From positions 1-31,343 of the forward strand of contig CAZMGG010000063.1 of assembly GCA_964565715.1 (NCBI GenBank): DNA of 31,343 bases, in the 5' to 3' direction. Under the pieces are notes generated by a model. The model was not told the origin of the DNA. It worked only from the letters and a program-made list of their open reading frames with translations, and searched no databases. This document shows positions 24,025 through 31,343 of this stretch, piece after piece. Source of the DNA: CAZMGG01 sp964565715. GTDB lineage: Bacteria > Planctomycetota > UBA1135 > UBA2386. Numbering within the stretch: position 1 is the first letter of the stretch; every line of letters starts with the position of its first letter. The position numbers were made by a program, and so were the translations under genes.

Positions 24025-25473
24025 CTAGCTGCCGATCACGCCGGCCGTCGCGTCGGAGGTGATCACCCCCATCGCGTTTGCGGTCGGATCGAACACGAAG
24101 CCCTGCAGGAAGAAGCGCTGGCCCTGCAGGGCGGCGTTCAGCGGCAGCCCGAGCGACCAGGTCGCCGTCCCGCCGGTGCCGATGGCGAACGAGGAGGCAT
24201 CGGGGCTGACCCGGGCGGGACACCCGGGTGCGCCGAACGGCCCCAGGTCGAAGGGCAGCGGACCGAAGCTCGACACGGTCCGGCTGAGCCCCAGCAGGTT
24301 GATCACCGCCGAGTTCGGCAGGTTGTCGTAGGCAACCGACAGGGTGCCGCCGAGCCGGGGCAGGCCGGTGATGTTCTGGGTGCTGTTCTGCGCCAGCGAG
24401 TTCGGGCAACCCGCGGCGAAGAAGCCCAGGCCCGCCAGCCCGCCGAAGTCCGGCCGGTCGTAGGCGAGCGCGCCGTTCCAGACCCGCGGGTTGTTGGCGC
24501 CGGTGCCGAACAGGGGCGACTTGCCAAGCCCGCAGAAGATCGACAGGTCGGCGTTGGCCCAGGTCTGGTTGGCGCCCGTGCCGTTGCTATAGGCGACGCC
24601 GCACTCCATCAGACGCACCGCCATGCTGTAGGTGCCGGGCGCGACGTAGAAGCGCTGGTTCAACGTCATCGCCACCGGCACCGGCGCCGTGAACGTGCCG
24701 CCGTTGAAGTTGCCGGAGCCCGTGGCCATCAGGCGCCAGCGGGCCTGCACGGAGTGGTTGACCGGCGAGCCGCCGAGCATGCCGCCGGCCGCGTCGGTCA
24801 TCCAGATCTCGCAGGTGAGCGGCGCGCCGACGGTCAGCGTCGTCGAGTACGGCGCCATGGTGATGCCGGTGACGTTGATCCCGGTCGCCGCGGCGACCGT
24901 CAGGTCGAAGACGTTGCCGGAACCGGCGGCACTCAGGCCGTTGCCGCCGAGGTACATCGTCTGCAGCACCAGCGCCGGGATCACCGACTGCGTCCGGGTG
25001 TCGTTCGGGCCGCACAGGCGGCCGGCGGTCAGTGTCACGTTGGTGGTGGCGCCCGTCGGATAGAACCAGGCCGGGTTCTGCGCCGTCGAGTCGACCACGT
25101 TGTCGCCGTCCAGGTCCCACGACCAGCGGTCCGGCGTCGGCACCGAGGTGTCGGTGAACACCACCGTGTTCGGCGCCACCACCAGGTAGGTGAAGCTGGC
25201 GGCCACGCGGTCGGTGACGATGAGATTGGGTCGGGTCAACGTCTGCGGCGGATGCGCGGCATCGATCACCGTCAGGGAGACCGAGTAGGAACCGCAGGCG
25301 GTGTAGGTGTGGGTCGGGTTCTGCACGGTCGAATCGATGACCGTGTCGTTGTCGAAGTCCCAGGCCCACGCCAGCACGCCCGCGGGATCACTGCTGTACG
25401 AGCTGTCGGTGAAGTTCACCGTCAGCGGCGAGGCGCCGCCGGTGACGTCGCTACGGAAGCTGGGCCACAGGCC
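24025..25473 (-). repeat. Paralogous repeat copy 3 (PKD1 to C-terminus of protein D)
   Basis: This segment is homologous at DNA level to 14322-15788 and 21686-23155 but is the most diverged. The part around 24690-24850 resembles copy 1 more than copy 2 does. Confidence 0.75.
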
Positions 25474-26157
25474 CGCCGCCGGCACGTAGGTGAAGTCCGC
25501 CACGATCACGTACTGGGTGCCCACGGTGCCCGTGGTCGCGGTGTGGCTGGTGGTGCTGTAGATGCGCGTGCCGTTGGCCGGCGCCGGGACCGCCGTGGCG
25601 CCGCTCACCGCGTCGGCCTGCACGCTGGTGCCGGACCAGCCGGCGCCATCCAGGATCACCTCGAAGGTCAGGTCGTTGCCCGCGGTCGGGTCGTACCGGA
25701 AGGGCTGCGCGAGCGCGATGTCGATGTGGTACGGGCCAGGCACGCCCGCACCGTTGCCGGTGCCCGGCATCACCGTCACCTGGCCGCTGTAGACCGTCGT
25801 CAGGTCGGGCCCCAGGTTGCTGGCGAAGGTCGCACTGGCCGCCATGAAGTCGACCGGCGACGTGGCCATGTTGATCACCACGTTGGGCCACGAGCCGCCG
25901 GCCCAGGACGCCGTGGTGGCATCGGCGCGGAACCGCATCCGCTGGATCAGGATCGGGCTGGTCACGCCCTGGCCGGTGAAGTTGGAACTGTCGATGATCT
26001 GCTGGTACCGCATGCTGGCCGAGGCACGGTTCCAGGGATACGCGTTGTTGGAGTTGCCCTCGGCAGCACCGTAGCCGCTGGGCGTGAGGACGGTGAACTG
26101 GGCGGGGAGGCAGGCGGCCGCCGCCACTGCGGCGATCGCGCAGAGACTGGTTCTCAT
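24025..26157 (-). CDS. Secreted PKD-domain protein D (N1 domain, 2 x PKD, middle domain, C-terminal module)
   Basis: This 710-residue exported protein has a signal peptide (1-20, ending CLPAQ), an N1 domain (21-227), PKD 1 (229-316; DFDNDTVID), PKD 2 (317-394; DLDGDNVVD), a middle domain (about 396-570) and the C-terminal module (579-710; FAAGCPNS, LGLSRT, FDLGPFGAPGC). It is the most diverged of the three N1-type paralogues: it lacks the eight-residue NGTTVPGS insertion of B and C. The AAAC in the signal peptide looks slightly like a lipobox but lacks Leu at -3, so ordinary signal peptidase cleavage is preferred. GAGG lies 10 bases before ATG 26157. An out-of-frame ATG six bases upstream reads ATG-CCA-TGA across the start. 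Confidence 0.88.
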   Translation of the reverse strand: MRTSLCAIAAVAAAACLPAQFTVLTPSGYGAAEGNSNNAYPWNRASASMRYQQIIDSSNFTGQGVTSPILIQRMRFRADATTASWAGGSWPNVVINMATSPVDFMAASATFASNLGPDLTTVYSGQVTVMPGTGNGAGVPGPYHIDIALAQPFRYDPTAGNDLTFEVILDGAGWSGTSVQADAVSGATAVPAPANGTRIYSTTSHTATTGTVGTQYVIVADFTYVPAAGLWPSFRSDVTGGASPLTVNFTDSSYSSDPAGVLAWAWDFDNDTVIDSTVQNPTHTYTACGSYSVSLTVIDAAHPPQTLTRPNLIVTDRVAASFTYLVVAPNTVVFTDTSVPTPDRWSWDLDGDNVVDSTAQNPAWFYPTGATTNVTLTAGRLCGPNDTRTQSVIPALVLQTMYLGGNGLSAAGSGNVFDLTVAAATGINVTGITMAPYSTTLTVGAPLTCEIWMTDAAGGMLGGSPVNHSVQARWRLMATGSGNFNGGTFTAPVPVAMTLNQRFYVAPGTYSMAVRLMECGVAYSNGTGANQTWANADLSIFCGLGKSPLFGTGANNPRVWNGALAYDRPDFGGLAGLGFFAAGCPNSLAQNSTQNITGLPRLGGTLSVAYDNLPNSAVINLLGLSRTVSSFGPLPFDLGPFGAPGCPARVSPDASSFAIGTGGTATWSLGLPLNAALQGQRFFLQGFVFDPTANAMGVITSDATAGVIGS

Positions 26158-26200
26158 GGCATGGACCTCGGAGGTGAGCAGGGGAAAACGGGGCATCGAA

Positions 26201-26235
26201 AGCCTACCTCGTGCCCCCCGGCGGGCAACGCCGGG
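26201..26235 (-). promoter_or_regulatory. Putative promoter of protein D overlapping an inverted repeat
   Basis: On the minus strand TTGCCC (26223-26228) and TAGGCT (26201-26206) are 16 bases apart, and the ATG follows 43 bases later. The -35 sits in the loop and stem of a perfect seven-base hairpin, CCCGGCG/CGCCGGG (26217-26235). That hairpin could be an operator or the terminator of the gene upstream. Confidence 0.4.
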
Positions 26236-26378
26236 CCGCGCGCCCTCCATGCGCCCCACCGACAAGAGCGCCCCGCCCGTCGATCGCGGATGCCGGCATG
26301 CAACCGGTGGACCGACTCGGCGGGCGGCAATACGCGCCGGATCGCCATTGCCATCGCGGGCCGACCGGCGCCGGCGGC

Positions 26379-28496
26379 TCAGAAGCCGATCTGGTTGCGG
26401 CGGCCGTTGCTGCTGACGAACGAGATCGGGCCGAACGAGTACGACTGGGTGTAGAACACGGTGCCCAGCAGGGTGGCGTTCAGCGGGATGTTGATGGAGA
26501 ACGACGCCTGGCCGCCGGCGTTGGCCGTACCCACCAAAGTGCTGACCACGTCGCTGAAGGCCGAACAGCCCGCCGCGGCGCCGAACGGCACGAGGCTCGC
26601 CGGCAGCCGGCGGCCGGCCCAGACGGTGTCGGAGAAGCCGATGCCGAGCACGCCGAGCCGGCCGGGGAAGCCGCCGGTGCTGGTGAAAGCGGCGGCGCTG
26701 TTGATCCGCGGCAGCGCCGCGGCAGCCAGGGCATGCGGCCCGGTGCCGCAGCCGGCGCCGACGCTCACCGAGGCGGCGAAGTTGGCGGTCCAGGTCAGCA
26801 GCGCGGCCCGCACCTCGGGCCGGAACATCTCCGGCAGGGCGTGGGTGTAGATGGCGGCCTGGGCATTGGCGTCGACGCTGGCGTTGTTGACGAACGCGCC
26901 GAACGCATACTCGCGCGGCGCCAGCGCGCCGTTGGCCACGAACGGCAGCGACAGCCAGCCGAACTCGCACCGGTGGAAGAAGGCCGGTCCGCCGCTGCTG
27001 AGCCCGTAGTTGCCGCCCTTGTGGGCCATCTGGGTCAGCTGCTTGAAGGTCGTGCGCTGGGCAGCGGTGAAGCCGCCGATCGCCGCCGCCTCCTGGTCGA
27101 TCACCGTCGCCAGACCCAGGTCGGTGACCGCGTGCAGCATGATGTCGTAGAAGTTGGTCCGCCAGGCGCCGAGGTAGCCGCCCGCGACCTGCTGGTGCAG
27201 CGTGTGCAGGTCGCGCAGGGAGATGCGGTTGGGGTTGGCGATCGCCTGCGCGCCGCAGCCGATCCGGTGGTTGAGGCTGGTCCGGGTCATGCCCAGCGCC
27301 GCGGCCGTGGCGTTGATGTTGGCCTGGCCGAAGTACGCGGTGATGGCCTGCGTCCGGTTGTTGTCGGACTGCCGCATCATCTTCTCCAGCACCACCTGCA
27401 GGGTCTCGTTGATCGCCCCGGTGTCCTGGGGGCAGGAACCGACCGTGCCGGTGAACACGTTGATCGCCGTGGCCAGCGTCACCGCCGCCAACTGCACGCG
27501 ACGCATGGCGTGCACCAGGTGCAGGGTCTTCATGGTGCTGGCCGGCTCGAACGGCGCGTCGCCGTTCAGGTAGACCAGGTTGGCGCCGGTGATCCGTTGC
27601 ATCCAGGCCCCGACCGTCCCGTTGGTGGCATTGCGCATCCGATTGCCGATGTCGGTGGTCAGCGCGTTGCTGTTGTTGATCGCGGCGATCGCCCAGCGGC
27701 GGACGCCGCCGGCGACGTAGGTCTCGAGGTCGATGGCGCGCACGCCGAAGTTGTTGATGAGCGCCAGGATCTGCCCCGAATCGACCCCGTACCACCAGTA
27801 CCAGGCCACCGGCTGCGGGTCGCGGATCATCACCACGTTGAAGTTGCCGTTACCGCGCGGTCCGAGGTCGTAGATCCGCGCCTGGTTCGTCGTCAGCAGG
27901 CCGTTGAGCTGGGCGGCGGTGACATCGACGTACCACCACCAGGTGCGGGCGTCGGCGCCGGCGTTGCGGATCATCACCGCCGAGAAGAAGGTCCCGGCCC
28001 CGACCGTGTACTCTTCCAGATCGACGATGCGGGCGTTGTTGGCGGTGGCCGAGTTGTTGATCGCGGCGGTGGTCGTGCCGTGGTACCACCACCAGGTCCT
28101 GGCGTTGGCGCCGGTGTTGTCCACCATGATGCAGGTGAACCGCACGTTGCCGCCGCCGGCGTCCCAGGGCTCCAGGTCGATCAGCCGCGCGCTGTTGGCG
28201 GTCAGCAGGTTGCCGACCTGGGCCGCGGTCTTGTCGTGGTACCACCAGGTGTTGATGGCATAGGCGCCGGCGTTCTGGACCAGCACGGCATCGAAGGTGG
28301 CATTGCCCGCCACCACGCCGCGGTACTCGATGTCGACCAGCCGCCAGCCGCCCGCGATCGCGTTGTCGATGGTGGCCGCGGTCACCCCGATGTGATTCTG
28401 CTGGCCGACCGGCGTCGACAGTTCGCGGACGTCCTGGGCGACGAGCGAGGCGGCCAGCACGGCCGCCGGGAACAGGAGGGAGAGCGCAGACTGCAT
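26379..28496 (-). CDS. Secreted beta-lactamase-fold serine hydrolase with five N-terminal repeats
   Basis: This 705-residue exported protein starts at ATG 28496 behind GAGGTG. A signal peptide (1-20, ending SLVAQ) precedes five tandem repeats of about 50 residues (35-285). Repeats 1-4 have R-[LI]-x-DL/DI-E and end in W-W-[W]-Y (THWWWY-like); repeat 5 is weaker. They resemble the bacterial tandem repeat domain 1 seen in polyglycine-hydrolase-like proteins. The catalytic domain (about 290-575) is class A beta-lactamase/transpeptidase-like: S320-x-x-K323 (ASTMK), S377-D-N379, and K493-GG as the KTG equivalent. The tail (580-705) is a divergent form of the module in the PKD proteins: GAGC, GIGFSDT, LVPFGAAAGC. 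A secreted peptidase is more likely than a resistance enzyme. Confidence 0.88.
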   Translation of the reverse strand: MQSALSLLFPAAVLAASLVAQDVRELSTPVGQQNHIGVTAATIDNAIAGGWRLVDIEYRGVVAGNATFDAVLVQNAGAYAINTWWYHDKTAAQVGNLLTANSARLIDLEPWDAGGGNVRFTCIMVDNTGANARTWWWYHGTTTAAINNSATANNARIVDLEEYTVGAGTFFSAVMIRNAGADARTWWWYVDVTAAQLNGLLTTNQARIYDLGPRGNGNFNVVMIRDPQPVAWYWWYGVDSGQILALINNFGVRAIDLETYVAGGVRRWAIAAINNSNALTTDIGNRMRNATNGTVGAWMQRITGANLVYLNGDAPFEPASTMKTLHLVHAMRRVQLAAVTLATAINVFTGTVGSCPQDTGAINETLQVVLEKMMRQSDNNRTQAITAYFGQANINATAAALGMTRTSLNHRIGCGAQAIANPNRISLRDLHTLHQQVAGGYLGAWRTNFYDIMLHAVTDLGLATVIDQEAAAIGGFTAAQRTTFKQLTQMAHKGGNYGLSSGGPAFFHRCEFGWLSLPFVANGALAPREYAFGAFVNNASVDANAQAAIYTHALPEMFRPEVRAALLTWTANFAASVSVGAGCGTGPHALAAAALPRINSAAAFTSTGGFPGRLGVLGIGFSDTVWAGRRLPASLVPFGAAAGCSAFSDVVSTLVGTANAGGQASFSINIPLNATLLGTVFYTQSYSFGPISFVSSNGRRNQIGF
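27642..28394 (-). repeat. Five tandem ~50-residue coding repeats in the hydrolase
   Basis: The five units are roughly residues 35-87, 88-140, 141-190, 191-238 and 239-285 of the protein. Shared features are a helix starting TAA, then A-R-[LI]-[IV]-DLE, a Gly-rich turn, a beta strand with M-[IV]-[RD]-N, and a run of aromatic residues. Confidence 0.75.
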
Positions 28497-28609
28497 GGGG
28501 CACCTCGCAATCAGGGGATCCTGCCGCCGAATGGCGGAGTTGCAGCATCCTGGCGGCTGGGGCGCAAGGAGCCCGGCCTGGAACTGCGGCGCCGCGATCG
28601 CCCGGCCGG

Positions 28610-29587
28610 CTACCGGCAGTCGCGCAGGGCCCGGGCCACGAACACCGGCGCCATCTTCTTGCGCCAGTAGACGTCGTGGTCGGTGTTGTCCATCGTGCGG
28701 GCCGGCTTGTAGGCGGTGTTGGCCGCCTCGACGATGCGCTCCTCCGTCAGGACCTGCCCGGTCAGCACCGCCTCGGCCTCCTTCCCGACGATCGGATACG
28801 AGCCAGCGCCGCCGAGCCGCACCGCCGCCTTCGTCACCCGCTCGCCGTCGCGCCACAGGCACGCCGCCACGCCCAGCACCGGGAAGTCGAAGGTCCCGCG
28901 CCGCCGCAGCTTGTGGTAGCTGGCCTTCCACGCACCGGGGGCGGGCAGGTGGATCGTCGTCAGCAGCTCGTCGCGGGCCTTGGTCAGGTACTGGATGCCG
29001 TCGTCGCGATACAGCGCGTCGGCGGCGATCCGGCGCGTCCCCTTCGGTCCCACCAGGGTCACCTCGGCGCCGATCGCGCACAGCACGGGCGCCGTGTCGC
29101 TGCTCTGCACCGCCCAGCAGCGCGGGCTGCCCGGCGCCACCCAGCAGATCGCGCCGTCCTTCTTCATGCAGAAGGAGATCGCCTCGCGCCACTCGAAGGT
29201 CTGGTCGTAGTAGGTGCAGCGGGTGTCCAGCAGCACGTTGCCGCCGATCGTGCCCATGTTGCGCAAGAGCGGCGTGGAGATCTCGGCGATCGCATGCGCC
29301 AGCGCCGGGTGCTCGCGCAGCAGGTCCGGGTCACGCTCCAGTTCGCCCAGCCGCGCCATCGCGCCGAGGTCGAGGCCGCCATCGGGCCGCCGCGTGACGC
29401 CGCCGAGGCCCGGGATGTCCTGCAGCGACACCACGTGCGCCGGCGTCTGGTGCCGGCGCTTCATGTTCGGCCACAGGTCGGTGCCGCCGGCGACGAACAT
29501 CGCGTCCTCGCCGTGCTCGGCCAGGATCGCCACCGCCTCGGCGGGGGTCTTCGGCCGATGGTAGGTGAAGGCGGGCAACCTCAGCAT
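28610..29587 (-). CDS. FAD-binding subunit of a xanthine dehydrogenase-family enzyme, with predicted [4Fe-4S] loop
   Basis: This 325-residue subunit has AGGTDLWPNMK (33-43) and a second FAD loop RNMGTIGGN (109-117), as in the medium (M) subunits of molybdenum hydroxylases. Directly after it, DTRCTYYDQ opens an insertion with C124, C140, C148 and C157. The spacing (16, 8, 9) equals, as I recall it, that of the [4Fe-4S] ligands in the beta subunit of Thauera 4-hydroxybenzoyl-CoA reductase. Electrons could therefore pass through an extra cluster, which in that enzyme allows low-potential reductive chemistry. The large subunit ends 25 bases upstream, so the two form one operon. No 2Fe-2S small subunit lies downstream. 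ATG 29587 has GAGGAG upstream. Confidence 0.93.
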   Translation of the reverse strand: MLRLPAFTYHRPKTPAEAVAILAEHGEDAMFVAGGTDLWPNMKRRHQTPAHVVSLQDIPGLGGVTRRPDGGLDLGAMARLGELERDPDLLREHPALAHAIAEISTPLLRNMGTIGGNVLLDTRCTYYDQTFEWREAISFCMKKDGAICWVAPGSPRCWAVQSSDTAPVLCAIGAEVTLVGPKGTRRIAADALYRDDGIQYLTKARDELLTTIHLPAPGAWKASYHKLRRRGTFDFPVLGVAACLWRDGERVTKAAVRLGGAGSYPIVGKEAEAVLTGQVLTEERIVEAANTAYKPARTMDNTDHDVYWRKKMAPVFVARALRDCR

Positions 29588-29612
29588 CGCATGCTCCTCA
29601 CGATGGCAACCC

Positions 29613-31343
29613 TCACGCCTTGGCCGCGGTCTTCTCGCGGCGCGGTTCGTTCTCTGCCTCGCCGGTGCCGCCCTGCCAGGGCGTCTTCACCTTCAGCGAC
29701 TCGCCGAAGTCCACGTCGGGCACCGCGTCAGGGCCGACCCGGCCGGGCTTGCCTTCGCGCAGCAGTTGCAGGCCCTGGAACACCTTCTCGGGCGTCACCG
29801 GGATCTCGTCGACCCGCACGCCGCAGGCGTCGAAGATGGCGTTGGCCACCGCCGGCATCATCGGCAGCAGCGGCCCCTGGCCGACCTCCTTGGCGCCGTA
29901 GGGCCCGTTCCGGTCCGGGTCCTCCACCACGTAGGTGACCACCTCGGGCATCTCCATCGTGGTCGGGCTCTTGTACTCGAGCAGCGACGGGATCTTGTGC
30001 ACGAAGATGCGATGGTCCTTGTGGCTGCGGTCCCGATACGCCATCTCCTCCATCATCGCCTCGCCGAGCCCCATGTAGACCGAACCCTCGATCTGGCCCA
30101 TGGCGATGGTGGCGTTGAGCGCGCGGCCGATGTCGTGGGCGATCCAGACCTTCGGCACCTTGTAGATGCCGGTCTCCAGATCGACGTCCACCTCCACCAC
30201 CGCCGCGCTGTAGCTGTAGCTCGGGCTTGGGCCGACGCCGCCGCCCTTGAAGCGCGCCGGGCTCTTCGGCGGCGTGTAGGAACCGACGGTGCCGAGCGTG
30301 CCGAACATCGCCTCGGCGGCGGTGACCGCCGCGGCGAACGACAGCGCCTTCTTCGGCTCCTCGGCGTCGAACACCTTGCCGTCGGCGAACACCAGCCGCC
30401 CGGCGGGCACCTCCAGCTTCTTCGCCGCGCCCTTCGCCACCAGGTCGCGGGCCCGTTCGGCGGCCTGCATCGCCGCGTTGCCGGTCATCACCGTCACCCG
30501 GCTCGAGTAGCTGCCCAGGTCCACCGGCGTCAGGTCGGTGTCGGCGGTCACCACCCGGATGCCGAGCGGATCCACGCCCAGCACCTCGGCGACGATCCAG
30601 CTCAGCACCGAGTCGCTGCCCTGGCCGATGTCGGTGCTGCCGCAGAACACCGTCACCAGGCCGCTGCGGTCGAGCTTGAGCTGCACGCCGGAGTGCGGCA
30701 GGCCGTTCCAGTAGATCGGCAGGCCGGCGCCGGACAAGTAGCTGCTGCAGGCGAGCCCGAGGCCCTTGCCCTTCGGCAGCCGGCCGCGCCGCTCCTTCCA
30801 GCCGGAACCCTCGACCACCTTCTCGATGCAGGCGCCGAGCCCCATCGAGCCGATCTTGAGGAAGTTGGCGGTCAGCGAGTCCTTGGGGGCCAGGTTCTGC
30901 AGGCGCAGCTCCGCCGGATCCAGCTGCAGATCGCAGGCCAGCTTGTCGAGCTGCACCTCCAGGGCGAAGCGCGGCTGCGGCGTGCCGTGGCCGCGCTTGG
31001 GCCCGCACGGCGCCTTGTTGGTGAAGAAGCGCGCGCCGCGGAAGTGGTAGTTCTCGACCGCGTAGGTGACCGTCTGCAGCGCCCCGGTGTAGAACGTGCT
31101 CGCCGTGCCGTAGCTGCCGTAGGCGCCGCCGTCGAGGTAGCTGTGGAAGTCGAGCGCGGTGATGCGGCCGGTCTTGGTGACGCCGACCTTGCTGCGCATC
31201 AGCACCGGGTGCCGGCCGCGGTGGCACCAGAACACCTCTTCGCGGGTCAGCGCGATCTTGACCGGCCGGCCGGTCAGCATCGACATCTTCGCCGCGGCGA
31301 TCTCGTGGTTGAACGGGTCGCTCTTGCCGCCGAAGCCGCCGCC
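29613..31343 (-). CDS. Molybdopterin-binding subunit of a xanthine dehydrogenase-family enzyme, N-terminus beyond window
   Basis: The frame is open to the window edge, giving 576 visible residues; the missing N-terminal part should include the first domain. The first visible residues are GGGFGGK, the conserved molybdopterin loop. Later motifs are CGPKRGHGTPQPRFALE (family form of the A-x-RG-x-G-x-PQ loop), STDIGQGSDSVL (second pterin loop) and SSRVTVMTGNA. Near the C-terminus is YGAKEVGQGPLLP, where most family members have VGE with a catalytic Glu; here it is Gln (codon 29877-29879). The enzyme would hydroxylate, or if 4-hydroxybenzoyl-CoA reductase-like reduce, an aromatic or heterocyclic substrate. 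The tail after about residue 550 is charged and specific to this protein. Confidence 0.93.
   Translation of the reverse strand, partial: GGGFGGKSDPFNHEIAAAKMSMLTGRPVKIALTREEVFWCHRGRHPVLMRSKVGVTKTGRITALDFHSYLDGGAYGSYGTASTFYTGALQTVTYAVENYHFRGARFFTNKAPCGPKRGHGTPQPRFALEVQLDKLACDLQLDPAELRLQNLAPKDSLTANFLKIGSMGLGACIEKVVEGSGWKERRGRLPKGKGLGLACSSYLSGAGLPIYWNGLPHSGVQLKLDRSGLVTVFCGSTDIGQGSDSVLSWIVAEVLGVDPLGIRVVTADTDLTPVDLGSYSSRVTVMTGNAAMQAAERARDLVAKGAAKKLEVPAGRLVFADGKVFDAEEPKKALSFAAAVTAAEAMFGTLGTVGSYTPPKSPARFKGGGVGPSPSYSYSAAVVEVDVDLETGIYKVPKVWIAHDIGRALNATIAMGQIEGSVYMGLGEAMMEEMAYRDRSHKDHRIFVHKIPSLLEYKSPTTMEMPEVVTYVVEDPDRNGPYGAKEVGQGPLLPMMPAVANAIFDACGVRVDEIPVTPEKVFQGLQLLREGKPGRVGPDAVPDVDFGESLKVKTPWQGGTGEAENEPRREKTAAKA

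Noticed and set aside
14322..25473. The three long DNA repeats as a transposon or composite mobile element
   Set aside because: They coincide exactly with homologous coding domains, have no transposase, terminal inverted repeats or target-site duplications, and differ at many sites as paralogues do.
26098..26157. Protein D as a lipoprotein
   Set aside because: AAAC in the signal peptide lacks the usual Leu at -3, and the paralogues A and C share the LPAQ cleavage region without a Cys there.
24025..27795. Fusion of protein D with about 545 upstream residues
   Set aside because: The upstream part is the shadow of the hydrolase gene and intergenic DNA; a signal peptide and ribosome site mark ATG 26157 as the start.
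26379..28496. Antibiotic-resistance beta-lactamase
   Set aside because: The SxxK and SDN motifs fit, but the KTG position is KGG, no clear ExxLN omega-loop motif was found, and the repeat and tail domains are foreign to resistance enzymes.
26379..29192. Fusion of the hydrolase with about 230 upstream residues
   Set aside because: The extension is a shadow of the FAD subunit gene; the signal peptide begins at ATG 28496 behind GAGGTG.

Overview
The window is about 31 kb of very GC-rich bacterial DNA (roughly 70% G+C by eye) with densely packed genes on both strands. No rRNA, tRNA, CRISPR array, transposase or phage gene was seen. The best fit is a member of the Planctomycetota. The reasons are large secreted beta-sandwich/PKD proteins that share a Cys-containing C-terminal module built around FGAPGC, a long exported HEAT-repeat protein with W-x-x-WW motifs, and a MoxR/DUF58 operon. 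The phylum call is an inference from gene style, not from a marker gene.

Layout. Positions 1-2467 (minus) hold a MoxR ATPase, a DUF58 protein and the start of a membrane-anchored lipoprotein, a typical MoxR/Bat-like operon. Positions 2564-5855 (minus) hold a small membrane-anchored unknown and a 946-residue HEAT-repeat protein. Positions 6023-8118 (plus) hold an EamA-type exporter and a 23S rRNA uracil-C5 methyltransferase of the RlmD/TrmA family. Positions 8138-10752 (minus) hold overlapping nnrE and recG. Positions 10839-11957 (plus) hold a eukaryote-type UDP-glucose pyrophosphorylase, divergent from recG. Positions 12006-16307 (minus) hold two secreted PKD proteins. A non-coding gap (16308-16853) follows. 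Positions 16854-19106 (plus) hold a methyltransferase with a large unassigned C-terminal half and a Pro/Gly-rich anchored protein. Positions 19116-21563 (minus) hold a B12-binding radical SAM/DUF4080 protein and a second methyltransferase. Positions 21686-28496 (minus) hold two more PKD paralogues and a secreted beta-lactamase-fold serine hydrolase with five N-terminal repeats. Positions 28610-31343 (minus) hold two subunits of a molybdenum hydroxylase; its FAD subunit carries a four-Cys loop spaced like that of 4-hydroxybenzoyl-CoA reductase.

The most unusual part is the set of five secreted proteins at 12006-16307 and 21686-28496. All are on the minus strand, all have signal peptides and all end in versions of the same roughly 130-residue module. 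Four are paralogues built from interchangeable blocks (two kinds of N-terminal domain, two PKD domains, one middle beta domain). The fifth is an apparent hydrolase with SxxK, SDN and KGG motifs. I infer a family of surface or exported proteins that share a targeting or anchoring tail and exchange sequence by recombination. Several of their leaders share promoter-like motifs, and three of the five are followed by strong hairpins.
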